Notes: generated from the sequence alone by a model not told the origin. A stretch of 64,000 bases of DNA from Glossina fuscipes (GCF_014805625.2 NW_023998417.1:15935287-15999286); one strand, 5' to 3'; counted from the stretch's first letter, positions 25,501 to 37,167 are shown. Numbers and translations: made by a program.

Positions 25501-28470
25501 CGAAAAAAAACTATTTTAATAAATATCCCTCCACCACTTTCAGTTGCCACATGTATCGCACCGCAGAAGACGTGTGCATGAAATCAAGACACCCTAACCA
25601 CAAATATTTTTGGACAGCTGCTGAGTTTTGAAATTTTGGAAAAAATATTACAATGCTTTAGCAAATTTTTGATCACTTCTAAATTTCATTAAGAAGTTAC
25701 GTTCGATTTTCTTCTACCTGGGCTAGTTATTAAGATACGCGTGACCCCTTCTTTGTGGAAATTTCAAAATTGCAAATGTTAAGATAGGAAGCTGAAGTTT
25801 TGCCTGCGCATGTTAGGATGATTTTGAAAAATCAAATTTAAAAGAACGAATACAACAAGCCCAGAATCCCGCCCACAATAAGCAAAAAAGTGAAAATATC
25901 GATAACTTATTTGTATTATGATGATATTGTGCGTTGTATGCAAATGAATTTTTACAACAGAAAGAATATTCTCAATTTGTATTATGGAAAGAACGAGTGA
26001 TCGTTAAAAAGGTGAACAAAAATCGTTTTTGCATTTGTAGGAATTAATTTTATACATTTTCCACAGCAAAATCATGTAATTACATAAATACAAGAAACGT
26101 AACTTAAAACTCGTTAAAACTAAAATAAGAGCTAAACTCATCTGAAGCAAAAAGACTACTCATACACACCCAGCCACACCCAGGTAATTTGAAATTAAAT
26201 TTTAGCTAATTAACTTTTCAATCAATTCAAAAACTTCTTAAGGGAGTGTATGTACGTTTATAGGAGCATTTAAACATGATGCGTAAAATATATTAAAAGA
26301 GGACTAGTGTCACGTCTTGCACGATCAGTTTTTCGAAGCTGAGGGATAACTTTCCAAACAACTTTCCGACAGCGTTTTCGCGAGAGGGTATGTTAAGTCA
26401 GTGAGGAACTATATAACGCATAGGAAGTTTTCACAAATTTGGGGTTCACGAGGTTTGATCGTGTTTTCACTTACGAATTTGTCCTATTGAAAATGGATCG
26501 AATTTGATTATTTTAGTCCGCTTATAACGCCTTATTTTGGGGAAGTTGTTATATGAAACGGAATTGCAATTCGCTAAGTAAAACAGTTTTCTGAATCACT
26601 AAGTTGATGTACGAAATTTGAAGCGCGTGAGCCGATTTTTCTAACTCATCCCCGTATAACTTCCTAATTCCTATGAAAACGTATCCTATAACTGGCAGAT
26701 ATGTTCAATATTTGCTATTTTATGAGAAAAATTTGTCTACAATAACTATTTCACCTAAAAATAAACTGTCTACGTCTACTTTTTGGATACACAGCCCCAC
26801 TTTCTTCAGTAAAGTGAATTCATATGTGTGTTTGTAGCGACAAAGTGTAATTTTTAATACTTTATGATAAAAATAGGTGAAGGGCAATACGACCTTTAAT
26901 AAGGTAATTAATTCTGTTAAATATGGATCACGTCAATTAACGTGTTAGACTCCATCCATGTTTTTGCTTGCTTTAACTGTGCTTTATTTGGGCTATTTAT
27001 CCTTTTTTTTATCGAAATAAACCAATGATATGGTTATACTTATTTTCCCGTTAGGTTAACGGCGTGTATAAAATATGAATCTGGTGTGGCTGAGGGTATG
27101 TTTGTTTTAAGAAGTATATATGCTTTTTCAACCTTCTTAATTCGCCAATGACTTTGTTGATCAACTCGAAGTTAACGAAAAAATTATTAATTTTCATGAG
27201 TTCATATTAAAGAGTAGGCGTTCAATATTCATTTCAAGGTCGATATAATTTTGATTTTTATTATTTTTATTGCTTTTATAAAGAAGCTATAGTGGGTATT
27301 GTATAGTGGGATTGCCAAAATTTGCATATGCTGCGTAAACTTTTCACATGTATAGTACGTTCGTCAACTTTTATATATCGCACCTTTTCATTTTCGCTTA
27401 TTGTTGTATGTGTCCTCTTGCTTACATAAGAATTTCTTACACTAAAAGTCGGACAATGGGCGTCCATTAATTTTCTAATACTTTTTGCAAAATTCACACG
27501 AATAGAATCATAGAAATGTATATATCGCATTGTCCTAGTTGTACGCCTTGAACGAGTATGTGCTTTGTGAAGTTTTTATAAGGTTACCTTGTTGGGTGGG
27601 TACGCAGAATTCATTTCAAATTGTATATAGTTATTTGCTTATTTTGCTTATGTTCCTTGTGTTGGTTTAAGGTTAAGTGAAAAGGCTGCTTCTAGATTAT
27701 AGCCACACACACACTATAGGCACACTTTTACGCTACTCGTGCCGCCGTTATACCTAATACCGTTTTCATGGAGATGCGTTAATCAATCGCATAAGTCACA
27801 ATAGAATTGAACAACTTTTCCGTTTGTTTTATGTTTGTCTGCACCTGTATATCTGCCAGAGTGCAACATTGCCAAATGGATTTTCATTAAGTAAACGCGT
27901 TTGTTTGTTTGATTACACACGTTGTTGTCGTTTTGTTGTTCATTTGAGAAAAAACTCATTTTCAAGTATTTTCTAAAATTTTTGTATCTAACTTCTCTTG
28001 TTTCTTCTATAGTTGAAAATATATTAAATGAATGTTTGTTACAATGCTGTCCTTGACTATCTACAGAGAATAAATGTAGTAGTCGATAGGATTAGAAAGA
28101 GATTATACAAACTTCGAACAAGACTGAACAATAAGAATTTCAAAATAAATTTTGCTTATCCTTGTATCTTCATATTCTCATTAATTTAATAAGAAATTCA
28201 TAAAAGAGCTTCTGTTATATTCTGTCATCCATACTTAATAGTCAAATTTAAAGTATTAAGTTATTGCTTTAAAAAGTATTATTCTTAGTGAAAACTAATT
28301 AAAATTAAAAACTATACAAACGATAAAAGGCGGCGCATTTCAATGGATTTATGCTATGTATTAATGAAATGTATCGTTTTCCCAAATGCCTGCAATAGCT
28401 CTAGAAAGCGTATCTTCAATATAAATAAATAAATTACGGTAGTAATTGAAGCATAAGTACTTGCATAAAA
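19500..28470. other. AT-rich intronic stretch, otherwise featureless
   Basis: Apart from the ORFs at 20.3-21.0 kb I see only unique AT-rich DNA and a short ATT run at about 20270-20281. The segment 26280-26720 is a GC-richer patch with wording such as 'attgaaaatggatcgaattt' that faintly recalls the DINE-1 interior, too diverged to call. Confidence 0.4.
20301..20555 (-). CDS. Unrecognised 84-codon coding-like ORF or gene relic
   Basis: ATG at 20555, stop TGA at 20303-20301. The peptide alternates hydrophobic and polar residues as in beta strands (for example VKICVQVNVID and KVFITVEHDEQ). It has five Cys and ordinary composition, so it looks more protein-like than neighbouring ORFs. The same strand at 21024-20833 carries another ordinary-looking frame. 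The two may be remnants of one decayed gene or insertion, with in-frame stops between them. I recognise no family, and the length alone is compatible with chance. Confidence 0.25.
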   Translation of the reverse strand: MQCRVLGTVKICVQVNVIDESINRTQLDARKVFITVEHDEQSRILCVSTDNIFKVPKTLAVEFYLLPQFACGTLTYENCNKTEI

Positions 28471-28475
28471 TTACA

Positions 28476-28484
28476 TCTCACCTG
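28476..28484 (-). other. Splice donor ending the collagen N-terminal exon
   Basis: On the minus strand the sequence reads CCAG|GTGAGA, with the exon ending at 28482 and the intron starting at 28481. It matches the consensus donor except at the last base. Splicing here removes the GAG ATG TAA read-through and leaves a split codon beginning with G, as needed for the Gly that should follow ECACQP. Confidence 0.75.
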
Positions 28485-29595
28485 GCTGACAAGCACATTC
28501 CTGTAGAGAAACTGTTGGGGCTAAATGTTCATTTGATGCCGCAGCTCCCAGTGTCTGACGTCTTTGTTGGCGTCTAGTTAATTGCAATTGGGATACGTCA
28601 CGTCTCAGACGATGCAATTCCGTCACTTGGCGTGTGAGTAAACGAACAGCTTGTGTTACATCTTTGGCATTTTCCAAATGTAAAATATGCAAATTTTTGC
28701 GATCATTGTCCGCGACGTCGACCAAATCATTACGACCGCCATCATCGACATTTGCAGCAACATCGTCATCGTCTTCATCGTCGTTATCTTCGGGATCATC
28801 AAACTCAGACGCTTGTCGAAGTTGCTGCGTATGTTGTTGCAACTGCAATTCGATATCGGTGATGCGTTCGTCCAGCAAATGTAAATGCCTTAAATTGTGT
28901 TCGCTTTGTCGAGTTTGTCTTACATTGCAATACAGTGAAAACGCCAATGAAGTAACGCACATCACGTAGAAAAATAAATTTAACAAAGATAGAGGAGTTT
29001 TCCCAGCAAGACTGCAGCCACCAGAACTATCATTTCCACCAGATGCAGATGTTAATGCCATTAAGGATTTCATAGGAAATACAGGTATCAGTGTTGTTTT
29101 ACTTTTACTGCTGTTATTGTTAGTGTTATTGGAATCTAAATTCTGTTGTTGTCGTGGAGGCTGTTGATGAAGGTTTCTTTGTTGTTTTCTACTATTTAAC
29201 GCGCTATGTGTAGGACTACTATTATTTAGTCCTTGAAGGCGACTAGATGTTGCAGTTGATGTATTCATATCTATTGCTTGTATAAGTGGTGCCTTTGGCA
29301 TATGTTGTGCTGCATGTGTTGTGTTCGTATGATGGGAAACGTTGGATTCCGTGCTCCTCGTGATGGCTAGCGCGGCTGGATTATTTACTTGCTGTTCGGT
29401 GCTCATATTACTACCCAAGGCCATATCATTAACAATATTTTTATTGTACTGTTCCATATTGTTGTCTTGATATGTCAGCTTTTCTATGTTACAATCTACA
29501 CCAGTTATGGTTGTTTTAAAATTTGTACCCAACGCTCTTGCTTGCTTTGTCGACCCTAGCTGAGAGGGTCTCTCACCGCTTCGCTGCCATCTCAT
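28482..29595 (-). CDS. N-terminal coding exon of a transmembrane (MACIT-type) collagen
   Basis: This exon encodes residues 1-371 and ends after the first base of codon 372 (phase 1). It reads on in the intron as Gly-Glu-Met-stop, giving a 374-codon ORF that is far longer than chance here. Residues 1-200 are a hydrophilic Ser/Asn/Gln/Thr-rich tail with no signal peptide. Residues about 203-225 (starting SLLNLFFYVM) form one membrane segment, so the protein should be type II. Residues 227-262 and 299-342 are heptad-like coiled coils, separated by an acidic run at 264-278. RRQQRR at 341-346 gives a minimal RxxR furin-type site. ECACQP at 366-371 precedes the split codon. Vertebrate COL13/23/25 have the same order: short cytoplasmic tail, membrane segment, coiled coil, furin site, then Cys-x-Cys before the first Gly-X-Y block. 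In that family the coiled coil trimerises the chains and the ectodomain is shed. The cytoplasmic tail here is much longer than in vertebrates. The ATG at 29595 follows an in-frame TGA at 29610-29608; M47 (29457) has a better context and is an alternative start. The family call is inferred because no collagen repeat lies in the window. Confidence 0.72.
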
Positions 29596-29596
29596 A

Positions 29597-29616
29597 TCAC
29601 CAACCGCTCATTTCAT
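29597..29616 (-). promoter_or_regulatory. Two minimal overlapping uORFs before the collagen start codon
   Basis: On the minus strand, ATG AAA TGA (29616-29608) encodes Met-Lys. ATG AGC GGT TGG TGA (29611-29597) encodes a four-residue peptide. The second stop lies one base before the main ATG (TGATATG). If this stretch is in the mature 5' UTR, these uORFs could lower initiation at the main ATG or favour reinitiation or use of M47. The transcript start is unknown. Confidence 0.45.
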
Positions 29617-29639
29617 TCAACCAACCAGCCGTTCACTTC

Positions 29640-30366
29640 CTAATGTTCGCGGAGCATTACAGTAAAGAATAGCACTTTTCTTAAACAAATGTTTTTATTT
29701 TTTCGATTGTGTCGTATGACTTTAAGAGCAAAGTATAAATGGAAATATATCTTTTGAAGTTTAGCTGTAAGTTTTAGTCTTTGAGTGACTCGTGTTTCTA
29801 AAACTTTTATTTGTATTTGAGGTAATTGCTTTTATTCTGTTCTAACAAATGGCCTTTGTTGTCATCAAATCATGCGAAAGTAAATCAAACTGCAACTACT
29901 GATGCTGATACTTTTGTTGTTACTTTTAATGCCCCGATGTTGATGATGTTGCTGTCCTTGTAAGACAAGCATTTAAAACCGCTTGTAGGCATCACATGCA
30001 AGCATAGATATTCGGTTTATGCAGTTGCATTTGCTTTTAACAATAATGTATATGAATGACTTTTCTTTTGGCAGACGTTGTGATGCTTTTTGTGCTGTAG
30101 CTGAATAGAATGTTTTTCAACTTGATTTTTCTGCATTAGAGACATGGAAAACTGCGTGCTTTTATATTTAATCTGTATGTATATGTTTTAGCATCACGGT
30201 TTATTTTTTTTCAATCTTGCTGCCGTTATTATTACCCTGCTCACACAGGACTTATCGTATCAATCGGAAATACGCACTGCCGTCTCCCCATTCGCTGATT
30301 ATCAGTATGTAGCGTACCTTGTTAGAACTACAGCGTTTAGCAAATGTCATACGTGCTATGCTTACC
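29640..30366 (-). other. Possible 5'-UTR intron upstream of the collagen start
   Basis: On the minus strand an AAG|GTAAGC donor has its intron starting at 30365. A pyrimidine-containing acceptor ending in ACATTAG lies at 29640, 44 bases above the start codon. Together they would define a 726-nt intron joining an upstream non-coding exon to the collagen coding exon. The acceptor's pyrimidine tract is weak, and both motifs occur by chance at this scale. Confidence 0.2.
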
Positions 30367-30620
30367 TTATATCGACTTAGTGAAGAAAAGGATATTTTTC
30401 ATTTTTGAATCGTTTCGTTTAAAGTCAATTCTGTGTGTGGTCTGAAACATTCATAGTATTGTTGAGAAGTTTTTTATTTTTCTTTGTTTTTCATTACTAT
30501 AAGTTGTGCTCCGGTTTGACAAGTTTTTGACAGTCTTCCTTTAACAAAAAGAGATGACTGAGCGAGATTTACGATTTTTGCTTTCTTTGTTTATTTCTTT
30601 GGTGTTCTCTTCCGTTCTCT

Positions 30621-30641
30621 TTTTATTTTTTTTTTTTTTTT
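30621..30641. repeat. Poly-T tract
   Basis: A T run broken by a single A, about 1 kb upstream of the collagen start codon on the transcribed side. Confidence 0.8.
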
Positions 30642-32267
30642 ATATGACTGTTGATAACACTTTTTCGGCACTTTATTGTTGTCAGCTTAGTTATTGTTCA
30701 GTTTAATTTAGAAGTTGTTCAAAAATGTCTTTTCTGCGTTTAGTCTTTGCTGTTGAAAAGAAAAATAAACGGGAAAGAAATTAGTTTATTTAAAAAAAGT
30801 AAGCTAATTAAAAAACTTTAAGAAAGTGAAGGAATCTCTATTTTCGCGCTTATTTACACTTGCAGATGAAAACAAGTTATTTCTAAGGACGCACATTTCA
30901 ATTTCAAGGACAGGGGGGATTGAAACAATCGATGAAATCTCTGACTAAAGCAATACAATTTCACCGAATAGTTAGCAAGCACGGCAAATTCAATTGCATT
31001 ACGTCTAAACACTTTTAATTAGATGTCATTGCATCGCTACGCTTTACAAGAAGAGTACCCAATGCTCAAGCTAATGGAAAACTCAAGGAAATTTTTATAG
31101 CTTGACAGTGCCAGAAGCATTTAAGTTCAATCCAAGATCATTACAAATCCGAGCGAATCGATGGTTTCAGTTGAAAATAAAACACGTCTTCAGGTACTTC
31201 TCTAGTTTATACTGCACTTAACTTTCGAATTGTGAGTCCCTTGTTACTGTATCATCGTTTCTTTTGTTGTTTTTTATTTCACCTCTTCCGAAATAACTTT
31301 ATCGATGCCTTTTCTCATGTTGTGTTTTATATTATGTTGCCTATGCTACCCAAAATGCTAAATTGTTCAAACATATAAGTAAATCAAAAAATTATCCAAA
31401 TTTTTACGTTGTGCCGAAGAAGCGCTAATCCAACACAAACACTTAATGCGTTTCCATAAATAATATTAATCCTGTTACCTAAGAACGTATTCTCTAATAA
31501 TAATGGGGACACGGATGGCTAATAAAAATATAATGCACATTAGCTTAAGAAGCAGACGTATGGGTATGGATAAGTGAATAAACATCTAAGCAGATAACAA
31601 AATTATGTCGCCTCAAAGCAGGATTTAATAACTTTGCTCCAAAAGTAGCGTAGAATTCCCTGGAAAATTGAGCCAATACATCTTTGACTTGTAATTTTGC
31701 ATTTGCATCCGAAATAATTCCGATAGTACCTTTTTTTTAATTATATGTAAGATTATCGGTATATGCATACAAGTATACATAAACGACTACACGCAAAAAA
31801 AGGAAAATTAACTACAAAGAAAAGTTTAAAGAAATTTTCTTCGGTTCTCGCAGGGTAACGCAAAAGTATAAGACAAGCAAAAGTTAAATTAAATATAAAG
31901 TTCATTTAATCAAAGTCATGTTTTACACTAGAGGTTAAGTATATAGTCAGACATATTCATGCATTTGCACTCATAAGCACACACAGACAGGCAAAAGTAC
32001 AATATTTGTAAAAGCGTAAAGTTAAGTGAACAGCAGCTGATTTCATTAAATATTATGTCTCGCCTCGTCTCATCTATTACGGTAAAGTTTCACGTCTCGT
32101 CGTCTGTGTTAAGATTTCACGAGAAAGAGTTTTTCGTTTTATAACTTATTGAGATAGTCGAAAAAGTCCTTTAAGAGACTTCATTAATAGAGGTGTATTT
32201 AATTCGATACATGATAATTTTCCTATAATTAACCCTGTTAGGAGCGATGTTAAAGGTAAACAGGTGA

Positions 32268-32537
32268 TTAGCTTTAGGAGCATATGTCCCTTCGTTTATC
32301 AAACATATTCAAAAGATTATTGAAATGTGTAACGAGATTAAATTAGCTTCGGAAGAAGCATCTTGTGATTAAGATTTGGACTTAGACAGCCCTTTCAGTC
32401 AATACTTAATTCTAAAGATATCTGAGGATGATGATCCCGATACATCCTTGTTGAGTGTTATAGTATTCCCGAAATTATGGGAATCCATATTTCGATTCCA
32501 AGTCACGCCGATTTATTCAGTTTTCTCATTTGCTTAA
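32268..32537 (+). pseudogene. Degraded coding-like stretch, possibly hAT-type
   Basis: Frame 32268-32537 runs 89 codons with a single internal stop (TAA at 32370). It reads as ordinary protein, including SFIKHIQKIIEMCNEIK and, near its end, FPKLWES followed by YSVFSFA. The ending loosely resembles the C-terminal dimerisation region of hAT transposases (FP.L ... ERVFS.A), but the key SER residues are absent. It may be a decayed transposase or chance. Confidence 0.15.
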
Positions 32538-35027
32538 CGCTAAGCTTTATAGCAATGTGCACACAAACGCAATCACCAGACACCTCGAACAGTTGTTCTA
32601 TACTCACATCAATGTGCTTGTGTGTAGATGCAATGTGCAGTTTCTCCTTTTTTTATATTTATTCAGGACAAAAACAGACTCGTAAATTAAAAGTAAAAAA
32701 GAATAGAAGTAAAAAAGATTGTGGAAAAAAGGTTGAATTGGCTTGTAAGGATAAATAGTTATGTGTAAGGGTGCGTGCAGGACCAGAAACGGCTGTCTGG
32801 CTGCGTATGTGTAAATATGCACAAAAGTAACGTAGTAGTGTTGAAAATAAAGAGAGGTAAAGTAGAAAACTTTGCTTGGCATGTGGCTGTTGCTGTTGAT
32901 ATTTTGTAGGTACTAGTAAAAAAACTAAACCTGGCGAGGCGTGTATGTATGTTAGTTGTTTATTCGTTTGTCGGTTTTGTTGTAGTTAGCAAAAAGAACA
33001 AAGCAAACGAAATTAATGCGTACTTATACGTGTAACTGTGAGTATGCGAGTACATTAAAGTCAATTTTATGTTTACCGTAGTTTTAGTTTGAGTTAATTG
33101 TAATTCCTTTCCTTTTTTCCAAACAGCGATCGGCTTTGTCTACACAGTTACTGGAATTTTTCTACACATAAATAAATGAACTACAAGCTAAACGTGTGTG
33201 CATAAACATTGCATATACATTCATCACAATGAAAAGAAACTAAAACTGAGAAATATTTGGCTAAGCAGAATTATTTAATAAGCAAATTAATGCCACGAGT
33301 CCGGATATGATGGTGAATAGTATTAAATCACTATCATTTTTATCTACGAACCGAATTTATTCACTTTCGAAATTTATAAGTGTTGAGCATCGCAACCGAA
33401 TACGACTATTCGATTATTCTTAGATTCAATCGACAGCGTCGAGAATTTTTTACATAAGAAATTTTGCATCTCAACTACATTGCTACGACAAATTTATGAA
33501 TTTATTAATCGACATAGTCTTTACTCGACCACAGAATGCTACTTAAGTTCATTCAGAATCTTTACGTTCAGGTAAGAGGCTGTAGAACAATCAAAGGGAT
33601 TTGAATTCATAAATACAAGTACACTTCATCCGCACCATATCGCCATCAAATTAAATATGTTTCTCCAAGAAGTTTGCACTTCAGTTGTTCCAACTTTAAG
33701 GCGATTTACGTTGTGAAATTATTTATCTACGATCGCTATCACTCTTCAAATTTTTTAAATCTGAGGAAATAAGAAAATAAGTAGAAAGAAGAATGAAGAA
33801 GCATTTAGTTTAGGGTGAAGCCATTTGTGAGTACATACATTGCCATCATTTAAAAAAATTGTTTTTTTGATTTTGTTATCTCTTGAATCTCTTCATCCAA
33901 TTAAGCCAAGAATGCTTAATAATATATTTTATCGTTTGGCTTGTTTCTGTGCGGTAGCTTTGGTTCACTTGGCCATTTTCGTTAATTCTCCTGTTTTCGA
34001 TCTGAAACTATCAAGCAGTCTTCGAATTATCGTAGAGTTTTAACTGTTTATACAACTTTTGGCACTCAGAAGTCCGGAGTACCCCCTGGTTATAAAAGTT
34101 ATATTAGAAGATATTGTGCGAGTATACTCAAAATTAAGCAAAAATTTTGATATCCAAAATTTTTACGCAATAATGAGGCGAAGAATTGTATAATGTTAGT
34201 GAGTGCTATAATGAATTGATGTCCTCTTTCACTAGAATTTTAAATATAATCAGACTTTTAATCCTGTTGTCGCATATGATAACTAACGTCGGGTAGCAAC
34301 ATCGAACAGTACGTTTTACAAAATCAGAAGTGATGGAGTTTCTTTTGTCAAAAACCCCTCTTCAAACACTTTTTTAAAGTATATTGAGCAATAAGTAGTC
34401 CTGACCTTGATGCTCTTGGAAAATCAATAAGCCATTTTTGTATCTCGCTTGAAAGTAAGAATGGAAAACCATTGAAAAGTCTAAAGCAAAGCTTAAGAAC
34501 ACATTAAACAATTACTGCATATGTTGTTACTCTCAGGTGTCATATTCGTTCTTTGTTTTTCTCTTAAACTCTGTCTGATGTACACCCTAAATTGTGTTTG
34601 TTGTTACCGGCTTTCGGTTTAAATCTATGGGAGCAATTCAAACGCAATCGTAAAGTTGTACCTTTAGGTCTCTGTGTGCATGTGTTCATGTACGTACGTG
34701 CATGCTCTAAGAGATAAGTTCTATACATTTTATGTGGCTGTAACGGTATGTTGTATTGTTCAGTTGTGCGGAAAGAATAAATTTAGCAAATAAATAACTA
34801 TAACCATAATCCTTTTCAATATCGTAAGTTTTCAGAGTTTCAATTCTGGGCACGAAAAACAGAAAACAACCAATAAACTACAGCCAATGGCAGTAACTAC
34901 AAAACACCTCTTAGGATTCTCTCGCTTTCTACATTTTCATTGCAAACAAAAGCATAGGAATACCAACAAGTGTGCGTTGTGTCTTTGGCATGTGCTATGA
35001 ATCTGAGTATTCTCATCAGCATTAACG

Positions 35028-35081
35028 TTGCTTTTGCTGCTGCTGCTTGCCCTCATCATTATCGTCATCATCACTATCGTT
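35028..35081. repeat. Imperfect (TGC)n and (ATC)n tract
   Basis: Short 'tgctgctgctgc' is followed by 'catcattatcgtcatcatcac'. It resembles the other GAT/ATC tracts in the window. Confidence 0.7.
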
Positions 35082-35210
35082 ATAGATTGAACGGTCGACT
35101 TGACTTGCTTGGTTAGTGTTATATGATATCTACACTTTTTCTAAACACATCTGTTTATCTACATAACTGTACAAACTATAACACATAAGTATGAAGTTTT
35201 AAATGCACAC

Positions 35211-35250
35211 ACATACATATATATATACATATATATACATATATATATAC
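35211..35250. repeat. (TA)n / ACATATATAT microsatellite
   Basis: Alternating 'acatatatat' units extend for about 40 bases. Confidence 0.85.
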
Positions 35251-35470
35251 TTGCATATAACTGCTCGTAAGTTATCCGCTTGCAAACGACCACACACTGA
35301 AACGCCCCGAAAGTTAAACCAAAATAAAAGCAGCAAAACACAAATGCCTGCATTTACTTTGTCCGCATTCAATACAACAGAAACAACAGACCGTAAACCT
35401 TTTTTTCCATTTTTTTTTTAGTGGTTATACGATTTTTTTTTTTCTTATTGTACTTTTTTCTTCACTTCAG

Positions 35471-35517
35471 TTTTCATACTTAATTTGCATTTCATTTCGA
35501 ACGCTCCATCGCTGGAG
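35471..35517 (+). other. Possible 47-nt plus-strand exon
   Basis: A long pyrimidine tract ending in 'cttcacttcag' at 35470 is followed 47 bases later by a GGAG|GTAAGC donor. Two frames are open, but neither peptide is distinctive. It is likely to be a chance pairing. Confidence 0.12.
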
Positions 35518-35850
35518 GTAAGCAAACCAATCATTTGCAAGAACACTGAAATGCAAAAACAAATACTCGGAACTATACTCTGTAATCACATGACAACAAC
35601 TAAATGACTGACCGACTGATTGACTAGCTGCCTGAATGTCTTATATCAGTTCGATATGATTTTGCGGTTTGTCTCTGTGCGGTTTCTTTTCCCTCTTTTT
35701 TTCTCTTTTCAATGTAATCATGATTAGATTGACTTATTGCCAAAATACAATGTCTCCTGATTGTCAAAATCCAGTCATAAGCATACACACGCATACATTC
35801 TTACATTTACCGTAGAATTCATATCATATTAACGTTCATTCACGATGACA

Positions 35851-35880
35851 TCGTCGATGATGATGATTATGATGATTATG
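35851..35880. repeat. (GAT)n tract
   Basis: Imperfect GAT and TGATTA units, close to a run of 'gacgacactgacgat' on its right. Confidence 0.75.
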
Positions 35881-36839
35881 AGCGTTGCTACAGCAATATT
35901 GACGACACTGACGATTCGTTTTGCTAGTGCTCATGTTCCTTCTTGACTCTTTTTTTATACATTTGTCTTCAATTTTTGCCTTTGTCATTTACGTTGATAT
36001 TCTTGCTTGCTTGTTCTCTTCGCTAATATGTTGATGTAAGCAATGCTGACATCGGCAATAATTTAAAATGTTTTGGCAATAATTCATTGCGTTACTTTTA
36101 TAAATTGATATTAAGATTTGCTATCATTGACTCAAAGCCATACAAATCGTTGATATTTTATCTGCGCTTCTATAAGAGATTATATTACGGAATGTAAAAT
36201 TATGAAACAAAAAAAAAAAAATCTCACAATTTCTCTACAAGAATCGCAGAAAAATGAAATCGATTCGAACGCAAAAAACTCACATTTATTCTCGCATTAT
36301 AAAAATGTTTTCCGAAACATGAGAAACACGATATATTCTTTTTTTAAATCGCGTATTGTTATTTAAACAAAGTCCAGAATAAAACCAGAAACCATTTCCT
36401 ATTCTTTATATATACTACGTTGTAAACACCTTACTTCGTTTGATGAAACCTTAACAGAATTCTCAACGATAACGTAAAACGTTAGTAATATATAAATCTA
36501 ATCTTCACCCTACTGACATTGTGAATAGTTTAGTTTTCTTAAAGTATTTTCTCAAATAAATTGTACAAATTTTTTATCCCAGAAAATGCATATGCAAAAC
36601 GCCATCAGAAGTATACCAAGACGCATTTATTAAAAACATAACATTATACAATTGGTTCCAGGATATAGAATAAAACTGTGACTTTTTCATTTGAAAGCAC
36701 TGTCTTTAAGCTGTACGCAAGTGTATCAATTTACATTCTCTATACTTCCGTCAATCCTTACGGATGATGAACAGTGAATGTAGTACGATATCCAAAACCC
36801 AAATAACCATGATACGGAATACGCGAACCAATAGCATCG

Positions 36840-37060
36840 ACCATGAAGATCTATTTGAGATGTTGTGTATTACGGTTTATTTGAAGTGAAGGAAATCGTC
36901 ACTAATGAACGGTACCAACAATCATTGTTTCGATCGTGACAAAAAGTGATGCCAAATATCTTGATATCCTGAGTTTCAATCTAACGAAGACCAACCCCAC
37001 AGACCAACACTCGCCCAGCAAATATTTCCAATTCTAACGTACATGTCCTACACTTTCCGC
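36840..37060 (+). pseudogene. Possible relic of a Tc1-like transposase
   Basis: Two nearby fragments in different frames recall the central part of Tc1-type transposases. SDAKYLDIL (from 36945) resembles the Y..IL segment. FQSNEDQPH (36974-37000) resembles the FQ.DNDPKH block that contains the second catalytic Asp. The spacing is shortened, a frameshift separates them, and the first acidic residue of the block reads Asn. No terminal inverted repeats were seen. If real, the element is dead. Confidence 0.22.
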
Positions 37061-37167
37061 TGTTATCCACAAGCAATACTCCATTCTAGTAACGCGGATT
37101 TCAATAAATGGGTCATTATTTGCACGCCATCCGTCGGACGATTTCCAAATACGAGTTCTTTGTAAGG

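Larger units (their letters stand above)
1..28481 (-). other. Presumed first coding intron of the collagen gene (open at left edge)
   Basis: Everything left of the donor at 28481 is non-coding in appearance. I looked on the minus strand for Gly-X-Y periodicity, which would show as NCC at every third codon on the plus strand, and found none. The intron therefore exceeds 28 kb unless a very short exon was missed. It holds the DINE-1-like copies, simple repeats and small ORFs listed separately. The rest is AT-rich unique sequence with no feature I can name. Confidence 0.5.

Noticed and set aside
26280..26720. Possible inverted DINE-1-like fragment
   Set aside because: Only one phrase resembles the family interior; head, core and 'gtccgtctgtc' blocks are all missing.
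28634..28969. Three plus-strand ORFs (111, 69 and 65 codons)
   Set aside because: They are antisense shadows of the collagen exon; their Ser/Arg/His-rich runs reflect the acidic GAT/GAC codons on the other strand.
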